From Psychrobacillus sp042945595 (GTDB lineage Bacteria > Bacillota > Bacilli > Bacillales_A > Planococcaceae): 64,000 nucleotides of DNA. The notes below the pieces were generated by a model that saw only the letters and a list, made by a program, of their open reading frames with translations, was not told the origin of the DNA and made no database searches. Numbering within the stretch: the stretch's first letter is position 1; every line of letters begins with the position of its first letter. Below are positions 34,257 through 42,472 of the stretch, piece after piece. The stretch lies in contig NZ_CP168493.1 of NCBI RefSeq assembly GCF_042945595.1, positions 1,178,001 to 1,242,000 on the forward strand. The letters run 5' to 3'. The translations under genes were made by a program, and so were the position numbers.

Positions 34257-35414
34257 ATGCTGGAATTTGAAACGAACGAAGACCAATTAGCTATCATCAA
34301 AGTTATCGGAGTTGGTGGCGGAGGAAATAACGCAGTAAATCGGATGATTGAACATGGAGTACGAGGTGTGGATTTTATTGCTGTTAACACAGATGCTCAA
34401 GCCCTTAATATGTCCAAAGCAGAAGTAAAGCTTCAAATTGGAGGCAAATTAACACGTGGACTTGGAGCAGGTGCAAATCCAGAGGTTGGTAAAAAAGCAG
34501 CAGAAGAAAGTAAGGAACAAATCGAAGAAGCTTTAAGAGGCGCTGATATGGTGTTCGTTACTGCCGGTATGGGCGGAGGAACTGGAACAGGAGCAGCACC
34601 AGTTATTGCACAAATTGCTCGTGATATAGGTGCTTTAACAGTTGGGGTTGTTACTCGACCTTTCACATTCGAGGGACGCAAACGTTCCACTCAAGCAATC
34701 GGTGGTATTGGTATGATGAAAGAAGCCGTAGATACACTGATTGTTATTCCAAATGATCGACTACTTGAAATAGTAGACAAAAATACACCGATGCTTGAAG
34801 CATTTAGAGAAGCAGATAATGTATTACGACAAGGGGTTCAAGGTATTTCAGATCTTATAGCTGTACCAGGACTGATTAACTTAGACTTTGCAGACGTAAA
34901 AACAATTATGTCGAACAAAGGTGCTGCACTGATGGGGATCGGAATCTCTGGTGGAGATAATCGCGCTGCGGAGGCCGCTAAAAAAGCAATTTCTAGTCCA
35001 CTCCTAGAAACTTCGATTGACGGTGCTACAGGTGTGCTCATGAATATTACAGGTGGATCGAATTTAAGCTTATTTGAAGTGCAAGAAGCTGCTGATATTG
35101 TTGCATCTGCCTCTGATGAAGAAGTCAACATGATTTTCGGTTCCGTAATTAACGATAATTTAAAAGATGAAATTATCGTTACTGTAATTGCAACTGGTTT
35201 TAATGAAGAAGTAATTACTCAAAATAAACCAAGAGGTACTGGTTTTGGAACAGCTAGAACGCAACAAACAGCAGCTACTACTGCTCCAATACGAGAACAA
35301 CGAAAAGAAGAACAACCATTACAACAAGAACGACAATCTTCATATACACAACATCAACAAGAAGATGCTCTAGATATTCCAACTTTCTTAAGAAACCGTC
35401 AAAAAAGAAACTAA
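34257..35414 (+). CDS. ftsZ: Cell division GTPase FtsZ
   Basis: 385 residues. GVGGGGNNAVNRM starts the GTPase domain, GMGGGTGTGAAPVIA is the tubulin signature, NLDFADVKTIM the T7 region. A Gln-rich linker (about 320-365) leads to the C-terminal peptide ALDIPTFLRNRQKRN, which binds FtsA, SepF and other partners. ATG 34257 has AGGAGG 7 nt upstream. It ends the dcw cluster at a strong terminator. Confidence 0.98.
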   Translation: MLEFETNEDQLAIIKVIGVGGGGNNAVNRMIEHGVRGVDFIAVNTDAQALNMSKAEVKLQIGGKLTRGLGAGANPEVGKKAAEESKEQIEEALRGADMVFVTAGMGGGTGTGAAPVIAQIARDIGALTVGVVTRPFTFEGRKRSTQAIGGIGMMKEAVDTLIVIPNDRLLEIVDKNTPMLEAFREADNVLRQGVQGISDLIAVPGLINLDFADVKTIMSNKGAALMGIGISGGDNRAAEAAKKAISSPLLETSIDGATGVLMNITGGSNLSLFEVQEAADIVASASDEEVNMIFGSVINDNLKDEIIVTVIATGFNEEVITQNKPRGTGFGTARTQQTAATTAPIREQRKEEQPLQQERQSSYTQHQQEDALDIPTFLRNRQKRN

Positions 35415-35425
35415 ATAGTTTTTAT

Positions 35426-35460
35426 AAAGCAATCACCAATTAGGTGATTGCTTTATTTAA
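35426..35460 (+). terminator. Terminator after ftsZ
   Basis: AAAGCAATCACC, AATTA loop, GGTGATTGCTTT, then ATTTAA. Confidence 0.88.
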
Positions 35461-35844
35461 TGAATTTTCATCATAAAAGATTTGATCCTGCGCAAGCTCG
35501 TCGCAAAAAAAAAATTCTACGGACTGTCCATGGTCTTAATTTCCTTGTTAATCCCCTAGGAGCCGCTTCCTTCCGCTCCAATCAACCGTCCTATTAAACT
35601 TATTTTTTGAAAGTCATTTATTGAGGGTAGCTTAATTTATAGCTTTATTCGACACGCTACTTTTTCAGTGCCTTCCAATTAGTCTCGGGTAAATAAAAAT
35701 TAATCTCGCTTTCTGATGAATTAATCTTGAGTCTAGTGCAATTGATTTCGAAGTGCCATAGAATGTTAATAAATGCACCTGGTTTTGCAACTCTTAAATT
35801 CTAAGAAGCGTTTTGTGATTAGTCTTGGCACAAAAAAGAAATAG
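35461..35844. other. Gene-free interval after ftsZ
   Basis: About 380 bp with stop codons in every frame. No RNA gene, clear hairpin or promoter that I can defend. B. subtilis has bpr-type genes near here, but no relic is recognisable. Confidence 0.6.
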
Positions 35845-36105
35845 ATAGCCAGTTATTGATAAAGATGTGCTGAGCGGACGAAATTGCATCTTCGTCCGCT
35901 TTTAAAAGATTTGGAAAGCATCTTATCCCTCATTAACCAAACATAATGCACCATGTCTCTACATATTCAAAGAGGGCGACAGACAACCATCTGCCACAAG
36001 ATTACCAAAAAAAGTGTAGCTATTGTTTCGTCCAAAGCGCTCTGGAAACGTTAAAGACCGGGTGCACTTAAAGGACTATTATGCTTTTCTCAATAGCGTA
36101 AAATG
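35845..36105. repeat. Dispersed repeat family 1, copy 2
   Basis: Aligns with 3555-3860: ATTGATAAAGATGTGCTGAG, the hairpin GCGGACGAA / TTCGTCCGC followed by TTTTAAAAG, GGAAAGCATCTTATC, CCACAAGATTACC, GTTTCGTCCAAAGCGCTC, and TATGCTTTTCTCAA. The hairpin stem is identical in both copies while flanks and loop differ. This copy lacks the 60-bp insert of copy 1. It lies between ftsZ and spoIIGA. Confidence 0.8.
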
Positions 36106-36211
36106 CTTTTCAACTCACTCAGAGGACAATCGGATGCCATTTCTTCAAAGGTTATTCTTCATTAGCTATTTACAGCAGAATTCCTAAACTAACAAAAACT
36201 CATGCAATTAA

Positions 36212-36251
36212 TGTCGTAAAAAAAGAATCAATTACTCTGTTCATTTGACAA
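36212..36251 (+). promoter_or_regulatory. Candidate Spo0A-controlled promoter of spoIIGA
   Basis: TGTCGTA at 36212 and TTTGACAA at 36244 (reverse of TTGTCAAA) each differ by one base from the Spo0A box core TGTCGAA/TTGTCGAA. The second overlaps a perfect TTGACA -35 hexamer (36245-36250), the layout known for the B. subtilis spoIIG promoter. No good -10 is seen at 17 bp. Confidence 0.45.
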
Positions 36252-36298
36252 TTTTCTTACAAAAATCATGTTACCCTTTAGTCAAAAGGAGGGAAGCT

Positions 36299-37141
36299 AT
36301 GTATGCAGAAGTAATGATTGCAACCAATACTTTTTTTAATTACACCGTATTAGCATTTGCAAACAAAATTGGCTGGATTGAAAACCAAAAAAGATATTTG
36401 TTTCTTGCCGCGCTTATTGCAGGAATTATAAGCGTTACATTTACTAACTATTTTATTACTATTTTTCTGTCTTTCTTTCTAATGATCGCTATAGCATTTT
36501 GGCGTAAACCCAAGCAAATAGTCAAAGCAATAGGACTTACGCTACTTGCAAGTCTTTTTGCTGGGGGTTTACTAACAGCAATTGCTTCTTTCTACCGCGA
36601 TACCAACTATCTATTTATGATAATCAATTTTGCTTTAATTGTTATTGGTGGTCTGTATTTTTTAACGAAACACGTGCTGCACATTAACATCGCACAATCA
36701 GAAAGAGAATTATTATACTCCTCTTGTGTCACATTGTTTGGTGAGCCTAAAGAACTTACTCTTTTTATTGACTCTGGTAATGTTTGCAAGGAACCACTTT
36801 CGAATGAGCCCGTTCATTTTGTAGCAGCTGAAATGTTAAAAGAAATACTTCCCGAATCATTATTTCGAGCGGTTAGCGATTGGGAATTCGATCGTAAGGT
36901 TGGGCTAGATAATCTACCAAAAGAATATTTAACCAAATTAAGATTAATACCTATAGCAACGATTCAACAAGAAAAAGCTTGGGTTATTGGGATAAAATAC
37001 GATAATTGGAAAGTAAATGATCAGGAATTGCCAAAAGGATATATTGTCATGACAAAGCTACATGATAAATTTCCACATGGGGCTGAAGGGATATTACATA
37101 GCTCTTCCTATTTCCATCTAAAGAAAAGGAGTGTCGGATAA
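36299..37141 (+). CDS. spoIIGA: Sigma-E processing protease SpoIIGA
   Basis: 280 residues: five N-terminal transmembrane helices (residues 1-127) and a cytoplasmic half with the aspartic-protease motif DSGN at 158-161. SpoIIGA cleaves pro-sigma-E in the mother cell once triggered by SpoIIR from the forespore. ATG 36299 follows AAAGGAGGG. Its TAA overlaps the sigE ATG (TAATG), as expected for the spoIIG operon. Confidence 0.94.
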   Translation: MYAEVMIATNTFFNYTVLAFANKIGWIENQKRYLFLAALIAGIISVTFTNYFITIFLSFFLMIAIAFWRKPKQIVKAIGLTLLASLFAGGLLTAIASFYRDTNYLFMIINFALIVIGGLYFLTKHVLHINIAQSERELLYSSCVTLFGEPKELTLFIDSGNVCKEPLSNEPVHFVAAEMLKEILPESLFRAVSDWEFDRKVGLDNLPKEYLTKLRLIPIATIQQEKAWVIGIKYDNWKVNDQELPKGYIVMTKLHDKFPHGAEGILHSSSYFHLKKRSVG

Positions 37142-37848
37142 TGCTATTAAAGTTTTTTCGTCGGATCTATTTTTGGTTACTTTCTTTAAGAAGAAGTGGA
37201 GTACATTATATTGGTGGGAATGAATCACTGCCTAAACCATTATCAAGAGAAGAAGAGAGAGAAATGCTTCTTGCTTTTATGGACGGAAATGAATTTGCCA
37301 GAGATGTATTAATAGAGCGAAATTTAAGGCTTGTAGTTTATATAGCAAGGAGATTTGATCAAACGAATACGAATATAGAAGATTTAATAAGTATTGGATC
37401 TATCGGTCTTATTAAAGCTGTAGAGACGTTTAATTTGGATAAAGGTATAAAACTTGCAACATATGCTTCAAGATGTATTGAAAATGAAATATTAATGCAT
37501 CTGCGGAAAACAAATCGAATGAAATCAGAAGTCTCTTTCGATGAACCATTAAACTCTGATTCAGATGGAAATGAGCTGCTCTTATCTGATATTTTAGGAA
37601 CAAGTGAAGATTTAATTATTGAAGATGTAGAAAAAAAAATGGAGAGACAGCATGTATTTGACGCAATAAATTTACTTGGAAATAGAGAAAAGTATATCAT
37701 GCAATGTCGTTTTGGATTGAATGGAAAAGAAGAAATGACTCAAAAGGAAGTGGCTGATCATTTAGGGATTTCTCAATCCTATATTTCTCGTTTAGAGAAA
37801 AAAATAATTTTAGATCTAAAAGATCTCTTAAATGAACCGATTGCATAA
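37141..37848 (+). CDS. sigE: Sporulation sigma factor sigma-E (pro-form)
   Basis: 235 residues. Residues 1-23 are a basic amphipathic prosequence (KFFRRIYFWLLSLRRSG) followed by the VHYIGG cleavage region. Region 2 has NLRLVVYIARRFDQTNTNIEDLISIGSIGLIKAVETF and KLATYASRCIENEILMHLR; region 4 has EMTQKEVADHLGISQSYISRLEKKI. It drives the early mother-cell programme. It is translationally coupled to its protease SpoIIGA. Confidence 0.97.
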   Translation: MLLKFFRRIYFWLLSLRRSGVHYIGGNESLPKPLSREEEREMLLAFMDGNEFARDVLIERNLRLVVYIARRFDQTNTNIEDLISIGSIGLIKAVETFNLDKGIKLATYASRCIENEILMHLRKTNRMKSEVSFDEPLNSDSDGNELLLSDILGTSEDLIIEDVEKKMERQHVFDAINLLGNREKYIMQCRFGLNGKEEMTQKEVADHLGISQSYISRLEKKIILDLKDLLNEPIA

Positions 37849-37875
37849 TGGGTGAAATTGGATGCCGCTACTTCA

Positions 37876-37904
37876 GAATAAAGTTCAAACTACCGGACAA
37901 ACTG
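37876..37904 (+). promoter_or_regulatory. Candidate sigma-F/sigma-G promoter of sigG
   Basis: GAATA (37876) and GGACAAACTG (37895) with 14 nt between fit the sigma-F pattern GYWTA / GGNRANANTR with one mismatch in each element and a spacer about one base short. sigG of B. subtilis is transcribed from a sigma-F promoter. Confidence 0.35.
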
Positions 37905-37938
37905 ATTAAGAACTATTAAAAAGTCCGGAGGAAGATCT

Positions 37939-38724
37939 ATGACGAGAACAAAAGTAGAATTATGCGGCATTGATACATCTAAGCTTCCTTTACTTTCCCA
38001 TGAACAAATGAAGGCACTGTTTATTCGTTTACAAGCAGGAGAACAATCTGTAAAAGATGAACTGGTCATGTGTAATTTACGATTAGTATTAAGTCTTGTT
38101 CAACGCTTTGCATACCGTGGTGAACAAGCAGATGACTTATTTCAAGTCGGATGTATAGGGCTTATCAAGTCAATTGAAAACTTTGATTTAAAGCATAATG
38201 TTCGTTTTTCGACATATGCTGTTCCCATGATAATTGGTGAAATAAAAAGGCATCTACGTGATCACCATTCCGTACGAGTTTCTAGATCATTAAGAGATAT
38301 TGCATATAAAGCGATGAAAGCAAAAGAACAATATATAAACGAACATTTACAAGAACCAACATTAGATGATTTATCCAAAATATTAGAAATACCAGTAGAA
38401 GATATTTTGTTATCTTTAGATGCTATTCAAGATCCCGTTTCGCTACAAGAACCTATTTTTAGCGATGGAGGAGATGCTATTTATATGATGGATCAATTAT
38501 GTGATAATGATGTATCCGAAGAGCAATGGGTCACTTATTTTACTGTAAAAGATACTTTTCAGAAACTAGATAACAGGCAAAAGAAAATTTTAACGAAACG
38601 AATATACTATGGTGCTACACAAACGGAAATTGCAATGGATCTTGGTTTATCTCAAGCCCAAATATCTAGACTGGAAAAAAGTGCCTTGTCTATTATTCAA
38701 GGTCAATTGAACCCAAAAGAATGA
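37939..38724 (+). CDS. sigG: Forespore sigma factor sigma-G
   Basis: 261 residues, no prosequence. It begins with the SigG-specific TRTKVELCGIDTSKLPLLSHEQM; region 2 has NLRLVLSLVQRFAYRGEQADDLFQVGCIGLIKSIENFDL and FSTYAVPMIIGEIKRHLRDH; region 4 ends QTEIAMDLGLSQAQISRLEKSAL. It directs late forespore genes. ATG 37939 follows CCGGAGGAAG; a 90-bp gap from sigE leaves space for its own promoter. Confidence 0.96.
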   Translation: MTRTKVELCGIDTSKLPLLSHEQMKALFIRLQAGEQSVKDELVMCNLRLVLSLVQRFAYRGEQADDLFQVGCIGLIKSIENFDLKHNVRFSTYAVPMIIGEIKRHLRDHHSVRVSRSLRDIAYKAMKAKEQYINEHLQEPTLDDLSKILEIPVEDILLSLDAIQDPVSLQEPIFSDGGDAIYMMDQLCDNDVSEEQWVTYFTVKDTFQKLDNRQKKILTKRIYYGATQTEIAMDLGLSQAQISRLEKSALSIIQGQLNPKE

Positions 38725-38752
38725 TAACTACACTTAGAGAAAATATTATTTC

Positions 38753-38785
38753 CGCTTTTTCTTCATAGAAAAAGCGTTTTTTTTT
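38753..38785 (+). terminator. Terminator after sigG
   Basis: CGCTTTTTCT, TCAT loop, AGAAAAAGCG, long T run. Confidence 0.88.
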
Positions 38786-38823
38786 ATTTTTGGTTCATAT
38801 AATAATAAAAAGGGGGAGCTGAG

Positions 38824-39069
38824 ATGAAATTTTCAGATGCACAACAAAAAGAAGTAATTGAAGCGAATAGTGGAAAATTACTTGGATTTATCGTTGACGC
38901 CGAAATAGATAAAGATACTGGTTTCATCCTATCGTTCATAGTAGAAGCACAAGGAGCATATCCTAATTTTTTTAATAAAAAGAATGAAACGAAAAAAATT
39001 GCCGTTCAAAATATATCTATAATTGGAAAAGATGTTATAATTGTTTCAAAAAATATGTTATTAGATTGA
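38824..39069 (+). CDS. ylmC: PRC-barrel protein YlmC/YmxH family
   Basis: 81 residues, mostly beta: LLGFIVDAEIDKDTGFILSF and KKIAVQNISIIGKDVIIV. This is the small PRC-barrel family linked to sporulation in Bacillales; exact role unknown. ATG 38824 follows GGGGGAGCTGAG. ylmD, which usually comes next, is absent. Confidence 0.88.
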   Translation: MKFSDAQQKEVIEANSGKLLGFIVDAEIDKDTGFILSFIVEAQGAYPNFFNKKNETKKIAVQNISIIGKDVIIVSKNMLLD

Positions 39070-39139
39070 TTCATCATTGATAAAACCCCTTTTCATTGAT
39101 ACAATAAACAAAAACAATTGATGAAAAGTTGGTTTTTAT

Positions 39140-39832
39140 ATGACAAACGTTCAACAAAATTTAGAAACGATAAAAGATAAGATGAATGCTGCTTGTATAC
39201 GCGGCAAACGTAACCCTTCAGATGTTACGATTATTGCTGTTACGAAGGAAGTTTCTGTAGAAAGAACGGAAGAGGTAATTCAAGCAGGTGTGAGACATCT
39301 AGGTGAGAATCGACCTGAGGGATTAAAACAGAAATTAGATGCCATTAAGGATCCAATCAAATGGCATTACATAGGGACGCTACAAACGAGAAAAGTGAAA
39401 TCTGTCATTAATGATGTAGATTTTTTGCACTCTTTAGATCGATTAAGTTTAGCGGAGGAAATAGAAAAAAGAGCTACATCGGTAAAGGATTGCTTTGTAC
39501 AAGTAAATGTAGCCGAAGAACAATCAAAACATGGATTAGCGTTGGAAGATGCGGAATCTTTTGTTAAAGAATTAGAAAAATATTCACTTATACGAGTGAT
39601 TGGCTTAATGACAATGGCTCCAAATACGGAAGATGAAAGCGTCATACGTACAGTCTTTCGTAATTTAAAACAATTACAGGAAAAAATTTCGAAACTACAG
39701 CTACTGCATGCACCTTGTACGGAATTATCGATGGGGATGTCAGGTGACTATGAGATTGCACTAGAAGAGGGCGCAACCTTTGTACGAATAGGAACAGCTT
39801 TAGTCGGTAAAGAGAGGGAGGAAGTTAAATGA
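39140..39832 (+). CDS. ylmE: Pyridoxal phosphate homeostasis protein (YggS/YlmE)
   Basis: 230 residues of a single PLP-binding TIM barrel: IIAVTKEVSVE carries the PLP lysine (K35 region), GENRPEGLKQKLD, WHYIGTLQTRKVK, and ELSMGMSGDYEIALEEGATFVRIGTALVG. These proteins buffer free pyridoxal phosphate rather than act as enzymes. Its stop overlaps the sepF ATG. Confidence 0.94.
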   Translation: MTNVQQNLETIKDKMNAACIRGKRNPSDVTIIAVTKEVSVERTEEVIQAGVRHLGENRPEGLKQKLDAIKDPIKWHYIGTLQTRKVKSVINDVDFLHSLDRLSLAEEIEKRATSVKDCFVQVNVAEEQSKHGLALEDAESFVKELEKYSLIRVIGLMTMAPNTEDESVIRTVFRNLKQLQEKISKLQLLHAPCTELSMGMSGDYEIALEEGATFVRIGTALVGKEREEVK

Positions 39833-40308
39833 GCATGAAAGACTGGATGAAAAATTTCTTCTACTTGGAAGAGGATGAAGAAACTTCAACAGATCAACAG
39901 CCAAAACCTCAACAACAAAAACCGGTGGAACAACAAATGCGACAGCAGTCGGTGAGAACATCCACAAAAGAACGAAAATTTAATACCGCAACGAAAGAAA
40001 CAGCCGCATCTAATCTGGTAAGTATTCAAAATGTGCAAAAGTCTTCCAAAGTAATTCTAATCGAGCCACGCGTCTATGCAGAAGCTCAAGATATTTCCGA
40101 ACATTTGAAGAGTAAAAAAGCCGTTATTGTAAATTTGCAACGCATTGATAAAGACCAAGGAATAAGAATCATCGACTTTTTAAGTGGAACAGTGTACGCT
40201 TTAGGTGGAGACATTCAACGAATAGGAACGGATATTTTCCTGTGTGCACCAGATTCAGTAGAAGTAGCTGGAGCAATTTCGGATTATTATTACAACGACC
40301 TAGATTGA
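39829..40308 (+). CDS. sepF: Cell division protein SepF
   Basis: 159 residues: an N-terminal amphipathic membrane helix (MSMKDWMKNFFYLEED), a Gln-rich linker (about 20-60) and the C-terminal SepF domain (SSKVILIEPRVYAEAQDISE, RIIDFLSGTVYALGGDIQRIG). It polymerises into arcs that bundle FtsZ and anchor it. ATG 39829 overlaps the ylmE stop (ATGA); ATG 39835 is an alternative two codons on. Confidence 0.95.
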   Translation: MSMKDWMKNFFYLEEDEETSTDQQPKPQQQKPVEQQMRQQSVRTSTKERKFNTATKETAASNLVSIQNVQKSSKVILIEPRVYAEAQDISEHLKSKKAVIVNLQRIDKDQGIRIIDFLSGTVYALGGDIQRIGTDIFLCAPDSVEVAGAISDYYYNDLD

Positions 40309-40327
40309 TAGAGGAGTTAATACTATT

Positions 40328-40588
40328 ATGGCCACAGTTTTATACTTGTTAATTTATGCAGTTAAATACTATACCTACGCATTAATCGTTTATATTTTTA
40401 TGTCATGGGTCCCAAGTATTCAGCAATCTAGCTTTGGACAATTTTTAGGGAAAATTTGCGAACCATATTTAGAACCATTCAGAAAGATTATTCCTCCAAT
40501 CGGAATGATCGATATATCACCTATAGTTGCGATTTTTGTATTGAATATTGCAATAAGAGGAATAATATCTTTAGTATCCTTTTTTTAA
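40328..40588 (+). CDS. ylmG: YggT family membrane protein YlmG
   Basis: 86 residues with two transmembrane segments flanking the conserved LGKICEPYLEPFRKIIPPIGMIDISPIVAI. The family lies with sepF in many Gram-positive genomes and in cyanobacteria affects nucleoid or division placement. ATG 40328 follows AGAGGAG. A hairpin begins at its stop codon. Confidence 0.92.
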   Translation: MATVLYLLIYAVKYYTYALIVYIFMSWVPSIQQSSFGQFLGKICEPYLEPFRKIIPPIGMIDISPIVAIFVLNIAIRGIISLVSFF

Positions 40589-40612
40589 ACCTCACTTCAG
40601 TGGGGTTTTTTA
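40588..40612 (+). terminator. Hairpin terminator between ylmG and ylmH
   Basis: AACCTCAC, short loop, GTGGGGTT, T run. Small stem, may only partly stop transcription. Confidence 0.65.
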
Positions 40613-40630
40613 CTATATTCGAGAGGGAAT

Positions 40631-41428
40631 ATGAACATGGAAAATGTAATGCAACATTTTAGAAAAGAAGAGCAGCCATTCATAGAACAAATTGTTAATA
40701 TGCTGCGAGAAGTTGAGAATCGATATGCGCCTAAGTTAACAGACTTTTTAGATCCAAGACAACAATTCATTGTAGACACTTTGAGAAGACAGTATGGGGA
40801 TATTGAAGTTGCAGCAAATGGAGGGTTGGACGAAGTAGAAAGAAAAAGAGTGCTTCTATATCCTTCTTACTATGTGCCATCAGATGCGGATTTTACTATG
40901 ACTGTCGTGGAAGTTCAATATCCTAAAAAGTTTGTTACTTTACAACATAAAGATGTATTAGGTTCTATGATGTCCTTAGGGATTGATCGCAGCAAATTTG
41001 GTGATATTCGTGTGGAAGATGCAGCTATTCAATTTGTCGTTGCAACAGAAGTGTTAGACTATGTGAGAGCAAACTATACGGCTATTGGAAAAGTAAAAGT
41101 TCATATTGAAGTAGTAGAAAATCGACTAAATTATTTTGCGCAACGAGAGGAATGGACATCCGAATCTTTAACCGTGAGTTCATTAAGACTAGATACTGTT
41201 ATTTCAGCCGTTTTTAATATTTCTCGACAAAAATCATCTACAATCATTCAAAGCGGAAAAGTAAAAGTAAACTGGACAGAGAAAGATCAAATGTCAATGG
41301 AATTGCAAGAATTAGATTTAATTTCCATTCGCGGGCTAGGTAGAGTCAAAATTTTAATGATTGAAGGAAGAACAAAAAAAGACAAAATTAGACTACAAAT
41401 TGGTCGTTTAGAACAAAAAATTAAATAA
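40631..41428 (+). CDS. ylmH: S4-domain RNA-binding protein YlmH
   Basis: 265 residues. The N-terminal part (FLDPRQQFIVDTLRRQYGDI) and the C-terminal S4 domain (SLRLDTVISAVFNISRQKSS, SGKVKVNWTEKDQMSMEL, DLISIRGLGRVKILMIEG) match YlmH. Recent work in B. subtilis links YlmH to rescue of stalled ribosome complexes, where it binds peptidyl-tRNA-carrying 50S subunits. ATG 40631 follows GAGAGGG. Confidence 0.93.
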   Translation: MNMENVMQHFRKEEQPFIEQIVNMLREVENRYAPKLTDFLDPRQQFIVDTLRRQYGDIEVAANGGLDEVERKRVLLYPSYYVPSDADFTMTVVEVQYPKKFVTLQHKDVLGSMMSLGIDRSKFGDIRVEDAAIQFVVATEVLDYVRANYTAIGKVKVHIEVVENRLNYFAQREEWTSESLTVSSLRLDTVISAVFNISRQKSSTIIQSGKVKVNWTEKDQMSMELQELDLISIRGLGRVKILMIEGRTKKDKIRLQIGRLEQKIK

Positions 41429-41520
41429 TCAATAAATATATTTGATTTTTGATGAATTCGTTCAATCCTAAATGTATAATAGAGAATAAGAATGCTAGAA
41501 AAATAAAGGGGATGGAATAT

Positions 41521-42030
41521 ATGCCATTAACACCACTTGATATACATAACAAGGAATTTAGTAAAGGGTTCAGAGGATATAACGAAGATGAAGTAAATGA
41601 ATTTTTAGATCAAATTATGAAAGATCTTGAAATTATAACAAAAGAGAAAAAAGAACTGGAAATAAAACTTAAATCATCTAGTGAAAGAGTTGGGCATTTC
41701 ACATCGATTGAAGAGACTCTACATAAATCTATCGTTGTCGCACAAGAAGCTGCAGAGGAAGTTCGTCGCAACTCTCAAAAAGAAGCAAAACTAATTGTAA
41801 AAGAAGCGGAAAAAAATGCAGACCGCATTGTGAATGAAGCACTTACAAAAGCAAGAAGAATAGCACTTGAAATTGAAGAACTAAAAAAACAATCCAAAGT
41901 TTTCCGTAATCGTTTCAAAATGCTTGTAGAAGCCCAATTAGATTTGATTAATACGGATGACTGGAATCATTTAATGGAATATGATGTGGATACAACGGAT
42001 ATAGATAGAATTTCTATAACGGAGGACTAA
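41521..42030 (+). CDS. divIVA: Cell division initiation protein DivIVA
   Basis: 169 residues: MPLTPLDIHNKEFSKGFRGYNEDEVNEFLDQI is the lipid-binding N-terminal domain with the exposed F (GFRGY loop), followed by a long coiled coil through about 150. It marks curved membranes at poles and septa and in spore formers helps position the chromosome. ATG 41521 is preferred, with GGGGATGG upstream; the earlier frame extension has no conservation. It precedes the T-box of ileS. Confidence 0.95.
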   Translation: MPLTPLDIHNKEFSKGFRGYNEDEVNEFLDQIMKDLEIITKEKKELEIKLKSSSERVGHFTSIEETLHKSIVVAQEAAEEVRRNSQKEAKLIVKEAEKNADRIVNEALTKARRIALEIEELKKQSKVFRNRFKMLVEAQLDLINTDDWNHLMEYDVDTTDIDRISITED

Positions 42031-42089
42031 TACATTTCTTGACTGATTCGCTTACTTTTCCTATAATTATTTCATATCATATAAATATG

Positions 42090-42333
42090 CGTTGAAAAAG
42101 ACGTCTAAATCAGATTTCGAACAAGCGACTTGGGGATGGTGCGAGCTCAAGCAATGAAACTTTTTTAGATTATCACTTTTGAGCAAAGACACTGAACTTA
42201 AAACAAAGAGGCTAAGTGTCTTCGGATTATGTCCCGTTATGGCATACTAAGCGGCGATTTTTTAGGAAATCGCAAGTAGGGTGGTACCGCGAGCAATAAC
42301 TTCTCGTCCCTTTTTGGGATGAGGAGTTTTTTT
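42090..42333 (+). promoter_or_regulatory. T-box leader (isoleucine) controlling ileS
   Basis: AGGGTGGTACCGCG (about 42277-42290) is the conserved T-box sequence that binds the free CCA end of tRNA. It is followed by the terminator stem TCTCGTCCC / GGGATGAGGA and a long T run (to 42333). In the stem I region AGATTATCAC contains ATC (42172-42174), a suitable isoleucine specifier codon. Uncharged tRNA-Ile should stabilise the antiterminator and allow ileS expression. Confidence 0.92.
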
Positions 42334-42430
42334 TTGTTTTATCCAGTAGGAAAACAAACCCCTAATTGATAAAGAAAACATGCTCGGAAGCAAATGTTTT
42401 CTGCGGAGTTGAACAAAGTGAATCGGAAGC

Positions 42431-42450
42431 AAATACGCCAAGGCGATTGA
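42431..42450 (+). repeat. Repeat family 2, 3' fragment (copy C) before ileS
   Basis: AAATACGCCAAGGCGATTGA is the conserved right end of repeat family 2. It lies between the T-box terminator and the ileS ATG, about 22 nt before the start. The preceding 60 bp include a small hairpin (GAAAACAT / ATGTTTTC) not seen in other copies. Confidence 0.5.
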
Positions 42451-42472
42451 TTAAATAAAGGAGGAATATTGA

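Noticed and set aside
34083..34286. Minus-strand ORF spanning the ftsA-ftsZ junction
   Set aside because: Overlaps the FtsA membrane-targeting helix coding sequence and the ftsZ ribosome binding site; no independent support.
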